Below, in pieces: positions 25,233 to 33,095 of a DNA stretch of 64,000 bases. The notes below the pieces were generated by a model, which saw nothing but the letters and a program-made list of their open reading frames with translations, was not told the DNA's origin and searched no databases. The DNA is taken from positions 682,001-746,000 of the forward strand of contig NZ_BTFW01000001.1 in the NCBI RefSeq assembly GCF_033242265.1, read 5' to 3'. Origin of the DNA: Novosphingobium sp. IK01. Lineage in GTDB: Bacteria; Pseudomonadota; Alphaproteobacteria; Sphingomonadales; Sphingomonadaceae. The position numbers and the translations under genes are program-made. Within the stretch, counting starts at the first letter, position 1; each line of letters begins with the position of its first letter.

Positions 25233-25734
25233 GCGGGCTGGGAGCCCCGCCCAGAGGGGGCGGGCTTGAATGGACATGGCCCGCATGCGACTGCACAAGC
25301 GCCCTGAGCGGGGCCGGGATCGATCCCCGGCCCCATTTTTTTGCCTATCCCGCCCCGGCCAAAACTTTGGGGAAGGGGGCCACCACCACCCCGGCTATCG
25401 GCATTTCCCCCACGCCTCGCCTCCGCGCTCTTTCCCCCGAAATTACGCACTTCGGCCGAGATCGAGGCGAAGCCGGAACAGCCCGAAATCCGCCGTTTTC
25501 CGGCCCTTCCGACCCATCACATTACAATGTGACCCGTTATGCAAAATTACGCAGGTCAATGCCCTCTCGGAACGCACTTCGGGGGCAGGTCTGGCACGCC
25601 CTTTGCTCTTGCCCCCTCTGGATAGCCCAGGGCGGCGCAGCCGCCCCTACACGACAGGTCCGCTAGCGGGTCGTTGAAGGGGAAAATCGAGTTTCAGGCC
25701 TTGGGGGCAATTCAAATTTTGCCCAGAGGGCGCG
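25233..25734. other. 502-bp noncoding region between partition and rep genes
   Basis: Holds the parAB terminator and then about 390 bp with no convincing ORF. TTACAATGTGACCCGTTATGCAA-like AT-richer sequence near 25520-25550 and GC-rich short repeats follow. Being between a partition operon and a rep gene it could contain the replication origin, but I see no clear iterons. Confidence 0.4.
25310..25342 (+). terminator. Rho-independent terminator after the partition operon
   Basis: Nine-base GGGGCCGGG stem (25310-25318), 7-nt loop including ATCGAT, CCCGGCCCC (25326-25334), then one A and seven T. It lies 78 bp after the end of the ribbon-helix-helix gene. Confidence 0.9.
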
Positions 25735-26685
25735 TTAGCGGCCTCTGTCCTTTTCCCTTCGTTCTGCAAGGGGGGAATGAAGCGGAATTTCCAGACTCTC
25801 AGGGGTAAAAGGAAGGATGCCCATGCGGGCGTTGTAAGCCTCCTGGGCGACAAGATCGCCGGGGTGGCGGATTTCGGCCCACTGGTGCGTCGGAATGTCC
25901 CCCATGAGCGCCATTTCGCTTCTGACGGCTTCGGCATCTGCCAGCTGGGCCTTGCGCTGTGCATGGCTGCGAATGGTGCCGACAGTGCTGGACAGGCTCT
26001 TGGCGATACGCCCGGCCAGGCGCTGCGCCCGATTGGGCACAGGGCCAGATCCTTGGCGATCCGGGTGAGCTTCCAGCTTCACGCCACGGCGCTTCAGGAT
26101 CTGGCGCATCAGGATCTGTGCCTTGAGGGGGAGCCGGGAGATTTCGAAGAAATAGGCGTTGGGCGCGGCCTTGGTCATCTGGCCTTCAGTGTTGCCCGTG
26201 GGTTCACAGCGACGCACCCAATCGATCAGCCCGAGGTCGCGCAGAATGTTGAGGTGCTGATAGACCGTATCGCGGCAGCACTCGGCAGCGTCCTTGATCA
26301 TCTCATAGGTCGCGATGCACTCGCCCGTGGCGTAGTCCATGAAGCTCAAGACCGCTTCGAGCGTCGCCAGAACGTTCCATTTCAGCTTTCTGGCCTTCTT
26401 GGGAGCCTTGCCCTCCGGGCGGCCCGCCTCGACATATTCCTGCCAGGCCTTCGCATAGCTCGTCCGGGCATCTTGATTGGACTGCTTGAACCACCTGGTC
26501 GCCACTTCGATGATCGTAGCGCCCACGATCCGGCCCTGGGCCGGGCTCCCGTCGCCCCAGAGGCGCCCAACGCGCGCGCGCGGATCGCTGACCTTGTAGG
26601 TACGGCGCCAGAAGCGGACTGTGGCTTCGGTTGGGGTCTTGTGGCTGATGCTCGACAGCAGCGAGCCGAAAGAGACCGCGCTCAT
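25735..26685 (-). CDS. Plasmid-type replication initiator (RepA-like, winged helix)
   Basis: 316 residues. The central HTH reads LSFMDYATGECIATYEMI, CRDTVYQHLNILRDLGLIDW and KAAPNAYFFEI, a winged-helix pattern of the replication protein A family common on sphingomonad plasmids; this is unlike the rolling-circle gpA of P2. The C-terminal part is charged. The end lies 500 bp from parAB and the start 22 bp from the integrase stop, so int-rep are transcribed together. Function by family resemblance. Confidence 0.72.
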   Translation of the reverse strand: MSAVSFGSLLSSISHKTPTEATVRFWRRTYKVSDPRARVGRLWGDGSPAQGRIVGATIIEVATRWFKQSNQDARTSYAKAWQEYVEAGRPEGKAPKKARKLKWNVLATLEAVLSFMDYATGECIATYEMIKDAAECCRDTVYQHLNILRDLGLIDWVRRCEPTGNTEGQMTKAAPNAYFFEISRLPLKAQILMRQILKRRGVKLEAHPDRQGSGPVPNRAQRLAGRIAKSLSSTVGTIRSHAQRKAQLADAEAVRSEMALMGDIPTHQWAEIRHPGDLVAQEAYNARMGILPFTPESLEIPLHSPLAERREKDRGR

Positions 26686-26707
26686 CGTGCGGCCTCCCAG
26701 GCGGGGA

Positions 26708-27973
26708 TCAGCGGCGCGGCAGATCCATGAAGTGTTCTGGCGAGGAGAAGCCCTTGAGCAGCATATCGGCCCATTCCTGCGCCAGCTGCCTGCGCCGCGC
26801 CATGTACGCGGCCCGGTTGTACCGGGATTCGACGCCCGAAGGGACGTGCGCCAGCATCAGGTCGATCACCGCCCTGTCGCCGGGCCGCTCCAGATCGAGC
26901 GCCCGCTCGTTCATGATCGTGCTGAAGCTGGCCCGCCAGCCATGCGGCACATGCTTGCCCTCCCAGCCCAGCACGCGACGATACGCGATGTTCAAGGCGT
27001 TGCTGGTGATCGGGCGATGCGAATGCCGCGCCGAGGGGAAGAGATACTTGCAGGCCCCGGCCAGTTCCATGGCCGCCTTCACCGTTTCGACCGCCTGCCT
27101 GGACAGCGGGATGACGAAGTCGAAGGCATCGCTTTGCGAGTCGACCTTGCGCAGCTTCATCTTCGCGGCAGGCACGCGCCAGTGCGGGGAGGGGCCGTCC
27201 AGATCCTTGAACTCGCCCGGCTGCGCCATCTGCACCATGCCCGGCCTTGCGGCGGTCAGCGCGAGCAGGCGCGAGGCCAGCTTCGTCGACGGGTGCGCCG
27301 GGATGCGCTCGAACGCCCGCAAGAAGTCCCGCGCCTGATCGATCGACAGGGCTGCCGGCTGCTTTCGCTTGATTACCTTTTGCAGCACCAGCGACACGCC
27401 CGCTGTCGGGTCGAATTCCGTCAACTCGAACGCAATCGCATACTGAAAGACAGAGGAAATCCGCTGCAACAGCCGGTGCGCGGTTTCCAGCGCGCCGCGT
27501 TCCTGCACATCGAGCAGCAGGTCGCGAATATCCCCGGCACGGATCAGCCGCACATCCATTTCGCCGATGATCGGGAACACATCCCGCCGGAGCGAATGGA
27601 TCACATCGTCCGCATGCCGTTCCTTCCACCGGGGAACCTGCCTGCTGTGCCAGGCTTCGGCCACCGACGCGAACTTGCTTTCGTGCGAAGCCGTGATTTT
27701 GCGCCGCTGTATCTTGGTGTTGAACTCCAGGGCAGGATCTCGCCCGTCCCTGAGAATCGCACGCGCCTTCATGCACATTTCGCGCGCCTGCGAGATCCGC
27801 ACCTCTGGATAGGGCCCCAGGGAAAACTGCTTTTCCTTGCCCCGCACGCGATATTTCAGGCGCCAGCTCTTGTGCCCGGTCGTGCTGACAAGCAAGTGCA
27901 GGCCATGCCCGTCGAACAGCTTGACGGGCTTGTCGCCCGGCTTCGCTGCTTTGCACTCCTTGTCGGTCAGCAC
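26708..27973 (-). CDS. int: Tyrosine integrase with DUF4102 arm-binding domain
   Basis: About 421 residues from GTG 27973 (VLTDKECKAAKPGDKPVKLF). The DUF4102 N-terminal domain (GLHLLVSTTGHKSWRLKYRVRGKEK) is followed by a core-binding domain and a catalytic domain with Arg in LLALTAARPGMV, HGWRASFSTIMNE (His-x-x-Arg) and DLMLAHVPSGVESRYNR (His and catalytic Tyr). An in-frame ATG 48 bp further upstream is possible. It ends 22 bp before rep. It lies at the right end of prophage A, beside the regulatory module of prophage B. Confidence 0.92.
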   Translation of the reverse strand: MLTDKECKAAKPGDKPVKLFDGHGLHLLVSTTGHKSWRLKYRVRGKEKQFSLGPYPEVRISQAREMCMKARAILRDGRDPALEFNTKIQRRKITASHESKFASVAEAWHSRQVPRWKERHADDVIHSLRRDVFPIIGEMDVRLIRAGDIRDLLLDVQERGALETAHRLLQRISSVFQYAIAFELTEFDPTAGVSLVLQKVIKRKQPAALSIDQARDFLRAFERIPAHPSTKLASRLLALTAARPGMVQMAQPGEFKDLDGPSPHWRVPAAKMKLRKVDSQSDAFDFVIPLSRQAVETVKAAMELAGACKYLFPSARHSHRPITSNALNIAYRRVLGWEGKHVPHGWRASFSTIMNERALDLERPGDRAVIDLMLAHVPSGVESRYNRAAYMARRRQLAQEWADMLLKGFSSPEHFMDLPRR

Positions 27974-28218
27974 CAAACGCCCCCAGTCGCGCAAATGGAT
28001 GCCCCCACAACGCCCCCGCATAATGGGGGAAGCCGTGGGAAGGCATGGGTGAACTTGATCCGGGCGAATTGCTGAAAATCCACCAAAAATCAAGCTTTTC
28101 GGGACGGTTTGGAAGCCCTGGGAAAGGGCTAATGGCGGAAGAGGTGACTGTCTGACATTTGCCGAAAACTCGCAGAATTACGTGGGTTCGAAGGATGCTT
28201 TTTTGCTCGATACCCCCA
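27974..28218. other. Prophage A/B junction, presumed att region
   Basis: 245 bp between the integrase start of A and alpA of B. It contains G/C-run repeats (CCCCCACAACGCCCCC, ATAATGGGGGAA) and an AT-rich CCACCAAAAATCAAGC stretch, but no tRNA gene. In P2 phages attP lies between int and the ogr/D end, so the shared att core of the two tandem prophages should be here. Its sequence cannot be fixed without the outer ends. Confidence 0.5.
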
Positions 28219-28479
28219 TCAGTTCCCCAAGGTTGGGGAACCGGTTCTGGCCTGATTGGCCTGCCAGTGGGCGATTTCGGATTCGAGCCAACGGACGCAG
28301 CGCGGGGTGATGCGCAGCGGGCGCGGGAAGTCTCCGGTGCCCAGGAGGCGGTAGATCGAGCTGGCCGAGAGGCCGGTGATCACTTCCACCTCCTGACGGC
28401 GCAGCTGGCGCTCGGGGCGGGCGATGACGTGGATGTCGAAGTCTTCGGGCAGGGCGGGAGCAGTGGCGCGGCGAACCAT
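28219..28479 (-). CDS. AlpA-family excisionase/regulator (prophage B)
   Basis: 86 residues, MerR-like HTH: RRQEVEVITGLSASSIYRLLGTGDFPRPLRI then RCVRWLESEIAHW, the AlpA pattern. Such proteins act as excisionase or activator of the integrase. It is the last gene of the leftward early operon and points straight at the integrase of prophage A. Confidence 0.9.
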   Translation of the reverse strand: MVRRATAPALPEDFDIHVIARPERQLRRQEVEVITGLSASSIYRLLGTGDFPRPLRITPRCVRWLESEIAHWQANQARTGSPTLGN

Positions 28480-28505
28480 TGAGGTGATCCTTTGAAAGGG
28501 GGCGG

Positions 28506-28781
28506 TCAGTCGAGGCCGAGCGCGTTCTTGTAGACGTCGAGGATGGCTTCCATCTGGCGGCGGTCTTCGGGCTTCATGCGGCGCAGGCGCACGATCTGGC
28601 GGACGCACTTGGTGTCGTATCCGGCGGCGCGTATATCGTTGTAGACGTCGCGAATATCCTCGCTGAGCCCGCGCTTTTCCTCTTCGAGCCGCTCGATGCG
28701 TTCGATCTCGTGTTCCAGGCGCTCGTCGGCGGCGCGATGTTTGTCGGGCAGGGGGACGGGGATGGTGAGCTGGTCTTTCAT
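28506..28781 (-). CDS. GapR-like (DUF2312) DNA-binding protein (prophage B)
   Basis: 91 residues with the GapR/DUF2312 signature HEIERIERLEEEKRGLSEDI, then YNDIRAAGYDTKCVRQIVRL and EAILDVYKNALGLD. Cellular GapR of alphaproteobacteria clamps overtwisted DNA ahead of replication and transcription forks. A phage copy in the early operon may help its own replication or interfere with the host protein (inferred). Start chosen at MKDQLTIPVPL. Confidence 0.85.
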   Translation of the reverse strand: MKDQLTIPVPLPDKHRAADERLEHEIERIERLEEEKRGLSEDIRDVYNDIRAAGYDTKCVRQIVRLRRMKPEDRRQMEAILDVYKNALGLD

Positions 28782-28789
28782 GGCGGCCC

Positions 28790-28999
28790 TCATCCGAACA
28801 GGCCGGGCAGCAGTGTCGGGCCGCAGCGCGTGAGCATCCACAGGACGCAGACCACGCCCAGCACAACACCGCCCACGCCTACGGCTTCGGATGCGTCGAT
28901 CAGGTCGTCACGATGGCGCTGGAGGCGGTGGGTCGCGTGCTGGTAGCGGATTTCCTCGCGCTGCTTGCGCGTGAGGCGGCGGGAGCGGGGGCGCAGCAT
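28790..28999 (-). CDS. Small membrane protein in the early operon (prophage B)
   Basis: 69 residues: a very basic N-terminus (MLRPRSRRLTRKQREE) and one hydrophobic segment (VGVGGVVLGVVCVLWML) near the C-terminus. ATG overlaps the stop of the upstream gene. Function unknown; superinfection exclusion is one option for small early membrane proteins. Confidence 0.5.
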   Translation of the reverse strand: MLRPRSRRLTRKQREEIRYQHATHRLQRHRDDLIDASEAVGVGGVVLGVVCVLWMLTRCGPTLLPGLFG

Positions 29000-29253
29000 C
29001 AGCAAGTTCCTTCCGGGCCATAGAGGGCGTCGAAGCGCGCCTTGTTGTCGCGCCGCCACTGGCGTGCGGCTTCGAGACAGGCCTGCCGGTCCTTGCTGTG
29101 CACATGCCGCATCCCGGTGCTGTGATCGGGCACGGGGTAGAGCGCGTCGAAGTGGGCCTTGTTGGCCAGATGCCAGGCGCGCGGGTTGCTGGTGTTGTTC
29201 CGGGCGAGCGAGCCGTGGTCGTAGGGGAAGTGGGCGGGCGCGGCGCGGGGCAT
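28999..29253 (-). CDS. Hypothetical 84-residue protein (prophage B)
   Basis: Starts MPRAAPAHFPYDHGSL and contains two similar segments, NKAHFDALYPV and NKARFDALYGP, an internal duplication of about 40 residues. Overlaps its neighbours at both ends by one base, so it belongs to the early operon. I do not recognise the family. Confidence 0.55.
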   Translation of the reverse strand: MPRAAPAHFPYDHGSLARNNTSNPRAWHLANKAHFDALYPVPDHSTGMRHVHSKDRQACLEAARQWRRDNKARFDALYGPEGTC

Positions 29254-29450
29254 CAGGCGGCCCTCCGGCGCTGGCGGGTGCCGCCGTGGAGCAGCTGGCG
29301 GGCAGGAGCGCCCGAGCGGGTGCAGTCCGGACACCAGCAGGCGCCGTGGCGGGCAGTCCAGCCCATAGGCAGGAGGCCGTCAGCGGCGCGGTGTTCGTTG
29401 CCGCAGCTGCATTCGAAGCTGGCGGGTTGGGATTGGGCAGAAAGACGCAT
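29253..29450 (-). CDS. Small zinc-ribbon-like protein (prophage B)
   Basis: 65 residues with ECSCGNEH and WCPDC, giving two Cys pairs (CxC and CxxC) plus His, likely one zinc site. Basic C-terminus (GGTRQRRRAA). Coupled to the next gene by one-base overlap. Probably a small nucleic-acid-binding protein; function unknown. Confidence 0.5.
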   Translation of the reverse strand: MRLSAQSQPASFECSCGNEHRAADGLLPMGWTARHGACWCPDCTRSGAPARQLLHGGTRQRRRAA

Positions 29451-29546
29451 GGAGGCGGTCCTTTCGGGCAAGGCTTTCCCGTCGCCGGAAACGAGGCCCG
29501 GCGGCGGGGAAGCGAAAATGTGGCGGCGGTCAGGAAAGAGGGGCGA

Positions 29547-29891
29547 TCAGCCGGGCAGCTCGGGCGGGCAGGCGCTGTCGAACAGTTCGGGCTGGGCCGT
29601 GTCGCGGGGGCGGGTGATCTCCATGGCGTCCTGACGGCTCACGGCGCGCAGGGGCAGGGTCACGCGCGGATCGGGGATGGCGCTGGGCACGATGCCATAG
29701 TCGTAGGTCTCGCTGGCCTTCCACGTATGGCCGCAAAACAGGTTCGTGCACTGGTAGTAGATGTCGCGATGGGTCGGCGTGATCTCGCGGCTCGACCGGC
29801 GGCGCCCGGCAAACTTGCAGTGCGGGCAGCGCAAGCGGTCGGTGCGGCCAAGGGCCAGCGGATCATGGCCGGGATCGGGCAGCGAGGCCAT
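29547..29891 (-). CDS. ogr: Ogr/Delta-type late transcription activator (prophage B)
   Basis: 114 residues. The zinc-finger domain RLRCPHCKFAGRRRSS...IYYQCTNLFCGHTW is the Ogr/Delta pattern (CxxC, then YQC-N--CGHTW), with IVPSAIPDP after it. Ogr activates P2 late promoters through a dyad near -55 and RNA polymerase alpha. The six TGT-N13-ACA dyads in this window are its likely targets. Longer than P2 Ogr (72) by an acidic C-terminal tail. Encoded in the early operon rather than next to D. Confidence 0.88.
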   Translation of the reverse strand: MASLPDPGHDPLALGRTDRLRCPHCKFAGRRRSSREITPTHRDIYYQCTNLFCGHTWKASETYDYGIVPSAIPDPRVTLPLRAVSRQDAMEITRPRDTAQPELFDSACPPELPG

Positions 29892-29894
29892 GGG

Positions 29895-30347
29895 TCAGGC
29901 CGCCCCGGCTTGCGAGCGGCCCAGCGCGGCCAGCCCATCGGTGAGGGCGGCCAGCGCCTCCTCGCCTTCCTTGCGGGCGCGGCGAAGGGCCTGGGCATCG
30001 TCGGGATTGAGCGCGGCATCGAGCAGCGCGGCCACGGCCTCGCCGCTTTCCTTGGCGACCGAGGCGGCGGCGCGGGTCATGCACAGATCGCCAGCGGCGG
30101 TCTCCAGATCGACCTGAAAGCTGTAGACCCGGTGCAGGGGCGCATGATCGCCCCCGGCGGCGAGGAAGGCCTTGTCGAGCCGCAGCGCGTCGATGATCGA
30201 GATCTCGCTGTCGGCATCCGGGTCGGACCACATGCGCACCAGACGCTCGCTGCGTCCGACGATCATCGCGCACTTGTCCCACCCGATGCGCCCGGCAATG
30301 ACCGTGAGCGCGCGGTGAAAGGTGAGGGGATCGCGACGCTTGGTCAT
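29895..30347 (-). CDS. CII-family phage regulatory protein (prophage B)
   Basis: 150 residues: MTKRRDPLTFHRALTVIAGR, a GWDKCAMIVGRSERLVRMW helix-turn-helix and ISIIDALRLDKAFLAAGG, matching the phage regulatory CII/Toscana-type family of P2-like phages. Coupled by ATGA to the upstream Cro-like gene. Likely controls the lysogeny/early switch. Confidence 0.75.
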   Translation of the reverse strand: MTKRRDPLTFHRALTVIAGRIGWDKCAMIVGRSERLVRMWSDPDADSEISIIDALRLDKAFLAAGGDHAPLHRVYSFQVDLETAAGDLCMTRAAASVAKESGEAVAALLDAALNPDDAQALRRARKEGEEALAALTDGLAALGRSQAGAA

Positions 30348-30652
30348 GCCGCGCGCTCCTGCAAAGCGCTGTTCTGATTGAAAGAGACGCGCTGCGTGCC
30401 CTGATCTACACCTTTCCAGGCAGGCGAGGGGCCAAGATCGGCCGGGTAGATGTCGGGGCGCAGGAGGTGACGCGGAATGCCGGTGGCGGCTTCGACGGTG
30501 AGGACATGCTCTGCCGGGAGACGTTGGGCAGACTGGACCCACTTCCATACGGCAGGCTGTGAACGACCGCACACACGAGCCAGCGCAGATTGGCCACCTG
30601 TTGCATGTACGGCTGCCTGTAGGGCTTCAAATGGGGACATTTGAGTGTGCAT
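30344..30652 (-). CDS. YdaS/Cro-like antirepressor-type regulator (prophage B)
   Basis: About 102 residues from ATG 30652 (or 98 from 30640). HTH: AVHATGGQSALARVCGRSQPAVWKWVQ and LPAEHVLTVEAATGIPRHLLRPDIYP, the YdaS pattern. First gene of the leftward early operon, divergent from the S24 repressor. Confidence 0.85.
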   Translation of the reverse strand: MHTQMSPFEALQAAVHATGGQSALARVCGRSQPAVWKWVQSAQRLPAEHVLTVEAATGIPRHLLRPDIYPADLGPSPAWKGVDQGTQRVSFNQNSALQERAA

Positions 30653-30737
30653 AACGCCATCTATCGAAAAAGCGTTAGGTGCGTCAAACGAAAAAGCGCA
30701 ATGGGCATCTATAGCTAAACCTATAGACTGCCTTGGC
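30653..30737. promoter_or_regulatory. Lysis-lysogeny operator/promoter region (prophage B)
   Basis: 85 bp between the divergent Cro-like and repressor genes. It contains two direct copies of CGAAAAAGCG (30665-30674 and 30689-30698, 24 bp apart) and a CTATAG...CTATAG pair just before the repressor start. These are likely operators and -10 regions; which protein binds which is not readable. Confidence 0.65.
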
Positions 30738-31397
30738 ATGACCTTAGGCCAGCGAATTTCCGAACGTTTGAGTGTGATGGGGCTGTCGCAGTCTGAGCTT
30801 GCGCGTCGGGTCGGCATGGCCCAATCATCTATTCACGCATTGATAAATCGTAATAAAGTTGGCTCAAAACACCTTCATGTGATTGCACGGGAACTCGAAA
30901 CGACCCCGGAATATCTGACTGGGGTGACCGACGATCCTTCTGCCGGATTCGTGCCGGTTCCATCTGCATCTGCCGTTGCAGCCGAGATGGGCATGGTCGA
31001 GGTCCGCCAAGTCGACTTGGCGATCGGAATGGGCGCCACCTATCTCGATCAGCCCGTCGAGGAAGTTCAGCACCTGTTCCCGCGCGAATGGCTGAATATC
31101 TATACCCGCGCTTCGGCGGAAAAGCTCCTCATCGTCAAAGGCTCAGGGGACAGCATGGTCCCCACGATGCATGACAATGACCTGCTGCTGATCGACACCT
31201 CGCAAAATGCGCCGCGCCTGACCGATCAGGTCTGGGCTGTAAGCTACTGCGGCCTGGGCTGCGTCAAACGCCTGCGCCCCACCAACGACGGAGGCTGGCT
31301 CCTCCTGTCCGACAACCCAGCCATCAGCCCCATCACCGCCTACGACGGCGAACTCCACGTTCTGGGCCGCGTGGTCGCGTTCTTTCGGAAGATGTGA
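30738..31397 (+). CDS. S24 (LexA/CI-type) prophage repressor
   Basis: 219 residues. N-terminal HTH (QRISERLSVMGLSQSELARR, IHALINRNKVGSKHL) and C-terminal S24 peptidase domain with the catalytic Ser in VKGSGDSMVPTMHDNDLLLI and Lys in CGLGCVKRL. Such repressors self-cleave during the SOS response, so the prophage is probably DNA-damage inducible. Faces the early operon. Confidence 0.92.
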   Translation: MTLGQRISERLSVMGLSQSELARRVGMAQSSIHALINRNKVGSKHLHVIARELETTPEYLTGVTDDPSAGFVPVPSASAVAAEMGMVEVRQVDLAIGMGATYLDQPVEEVQHLFPREWLNIYTRASAEKLLIVKGSGDSMVPTMHDNDLLLIDTSQNAPRLTDQVWAVSYCGLGCVKRLRPTNDGGWLLLSDNPAISPITAYDGELHVLGRVVAFFRKM

Positions 31398-31445
31398 CCC
31401 GCGAAGGGGGCCGGATGGCTCCCTCAGATTACGCCCGAGAGTTAA

Positions 31446-31466
31446 AAACATCCATAATGGATGTTT
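31446..31466 (+). terminator. Inverted repeat after the repressor gene
   Basis: AAACATCCAT followed by ATGGATGTTT with a one-base centre, flanked by A and T runs (TTAAAAACAT...GTTTAATTT). It lies 50 bp after the repressor stop. Compatible with a terminator; an operator for the methyltransferase gene is the alternative. Confidence 0.5.
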
Positions 31467-31646
31467 AATTTCAATATGTTGCCTCTTCCAAGGCCTTGCT
31501 TCAGAAGGCCGCGCATCCCCCCGATTCGTTTCACGAATGCTCGCACGGGGACTTGATGTGTTTTCAGGGGCAGTATGGAACAAGCCACAGCCATTCCTGC
31601 GACGCGTAGCGTTGCAGATGAGCAGCAATCGCAAGGACGGGAGCGC

Positions 31647-32612
31647 ATGTCAGATGCTCCCGGATTGTGCCCTGTTTGCGGCTCCCAATCCTTCATTCTG
31701 GAAGAATCCGTTACCGATCCATGGTTTGGGTATCCAGGGGCGTGGCGATATGATCGCTGTTCGTCAAAGAAATGTGGGATTGCACATATTGCCAACCCTT
31801 TGACGCCCGAAAAATTGGCTGAAGCCTATGGCAATTATTATACGCATAGTGCTTCGCCACCTGATAAAATCGAAGTCGCGCTTGGTCGCTGGATAAACCG
31901 GCGTAATCGCCACCATGGCGATAAGTTTCCTTCTCTGCCATTTCTGTTCCGAGAAGCAGAATATCGGATACTTTTGTCCGGTGCTGTGCCGTCTTCAAAG
32001 CAGAAGGTCGCGTTGGACGTCGGCTGCGGTTCGGGGGAAAGGCTCGACTATTTATCCAAAATTGGATGGGGGACAGCGCTCGGGGTAGATCCTGATCCCA
32101 TCGCTGTAGCCAATGGAAAAAGGGCAGGGCGTCAGCTTTTGCTGGGGTCTGCTGAAAATATACCGATGGATGACAACTCGGTAGATATTATTTTCCTGCA
32201 CCATGTTGTCGAACACCTGTGGGAGGTCAGGCCTGCTTTGACCGAGGCGAAGCGCGTATTGCGCCAGGGCGGGCATGTGGTCATCGCCACTCCCAACCTC
32301 GATAGCGCCAACCGCAGAAAATGGGGGCGCTGGTGGCGCGGGTATGAAGCGCCGCGTCATTTGCGGCTCTACACGTTGTCGGCAATGCAGGATGCCCTGC
32401 GGGATACCGGCTTCGGAATCCATCTGGCTCGCTGCTCCGCCCGTGCGGCGCCAGCTTGGGACCGGGAAAGCGCCCGCGCAAGCGGTACTGATAATTCATC
32501 GAAATTGTTTGGATGGTGGCAAGAGGACAGAAAGGTTTTGCGAGGGAACGCCAGCCTGTTGGCAGGGAACCATGATGGCGATGAACTTCTGGTCGTCGGG
32601 AAGGTTATCTGA
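31647..32612 (+). CDS. SAM-dependent methyltransferase with N-terminal zinc ribbon (prophage B cargo)
   Basis: 321 residues. N-terminal zinc ribbon (CPVCGS ... CSSKKCGI), then a class I methyltransferase: ALDVGCGSGERLDYL (SAM loop), GVDPDPIAVANGK, NSVDIIFLHHVVEHL and VLRQGGHVVIATPN. Zinc-ribbon type-11/23 methyltransferases commonly act on sugars in surface polysaccharides. GC content is lower than the core. Next to the repressor and separate from the late operons, it looks like a lysogenic-conversion gene altering the host surface (inferred). Confidence 0.8.
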   Translation: MSDAPGLCPVCGSQSFILEESVTDPWFGYPGAWRYDRCSSKKCGIAHIANPLTPEKLAEAYGNYYTHSASPPDKIEVALGRWINRRNRHHGDKFPSLPFLFREAEYRILLSGAVPSSKQKVALDVGCGSGERLDYLSKIGWGTALGVDPDPIAVANGKRAGRQLLLGSAENIPMDDNSVDIIFLHHVVEHLWEVRPALTEAKRVLRQGGHVVIATPNLDSANRRKWGRWWRGYEAPRHLRLYTLSAMQDALRDTGFGIHLARCSARAAPAWDRESARASGTDNSSKLFGWWQEDRKVLRGNASLLAGNHDGDELLVVGKVI

Positions 32613-33095
32613 TCAGAGCACACCCGGCGGTAATTGTTTTGCGATTTCCCGCGCGGCCATGGCGCATTGGCGCCAGACGCGGGCGAAGTCCTGCTGGGTG
32701 CCGCGATAGGGATCGGCGATTTCGCGGCCCTTGTGGTCGTTGATGGTGTCGAGCAGAAGGCTGATCCCGGCAGTGCAGTCTGCCGGGGCCAGCGCCCGCA
32801 CATCGGCGAGGTTCTGGCGATCCATCACGAAGATGTGGGAGGCCTGCCGGAAGTGGTGCGGGGCCAGCTTTTTCACGCGATAAGACGACATGTCTATGCC
32901 GCGCACGAAACCTTCGCGGCGTGCGCGCTTGTCCACGGCCTGGCCGATGCGCCTCGCCCCGATCCCGACAGATAGAACCGGCGCCATGGTGCCGGTGCGG
33001 CGCATCTCGGCGCGCAGGGCGGCTTCGGCCATGGGAGAGCGGCAGAAGTTGCCCCAGCACACGAGCAGGACCGATGAAATGGCATAGGGCCTCAT
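32613..33095 (-). CDS. Low-molecular-weight protein-tyrosine-phosphatase-like protein (prophage B)
   Basis: 160 residues: catalytic loop VCWGNFCRSPMAEAAL (C-x5-R-S), and DPYRGTQQDF with the general-acid Asp. Complete LMW-PTP fold length. The ATG overlaps the stop of gpD as ATGA, so it is translated with the tail operon. LMW-PTPs dephosphorylate tyrosine or arginine residues and often regulate capsule synthesis. Why a tail operon would carry one is unclear. Confidence 0.9.
   Translation of the reverse strand: MRPYAISSVLLVCWGNFCRSPMAEAALRAEMRRTGTMAPVLSVGIGARRIGQAVDKRARREGFVRGIDMSSYRVKKLAPHHFRQASHIFVMDRQNLADVRALAPADCTAGISLLLDTINDHKGREIADPYRGTQQDFARVWRQCAMAAREIAKQLPPGVL

Noticed and set aside
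24265..28093. Separate integrative plasmid rather than part of prophage A
   Set aside because: Not excluded, but P2 gene order (cos, cargo, rep, int, att) is kept, and int lies exactly at the prophage junction, so one phage is simpler.
28965..30377. 470-codon plus-strand open frame opposite the early operon
   Set aside because: Runs over several short genes with clear families (Ogr, CII) on the other strand; no recognisable domain.
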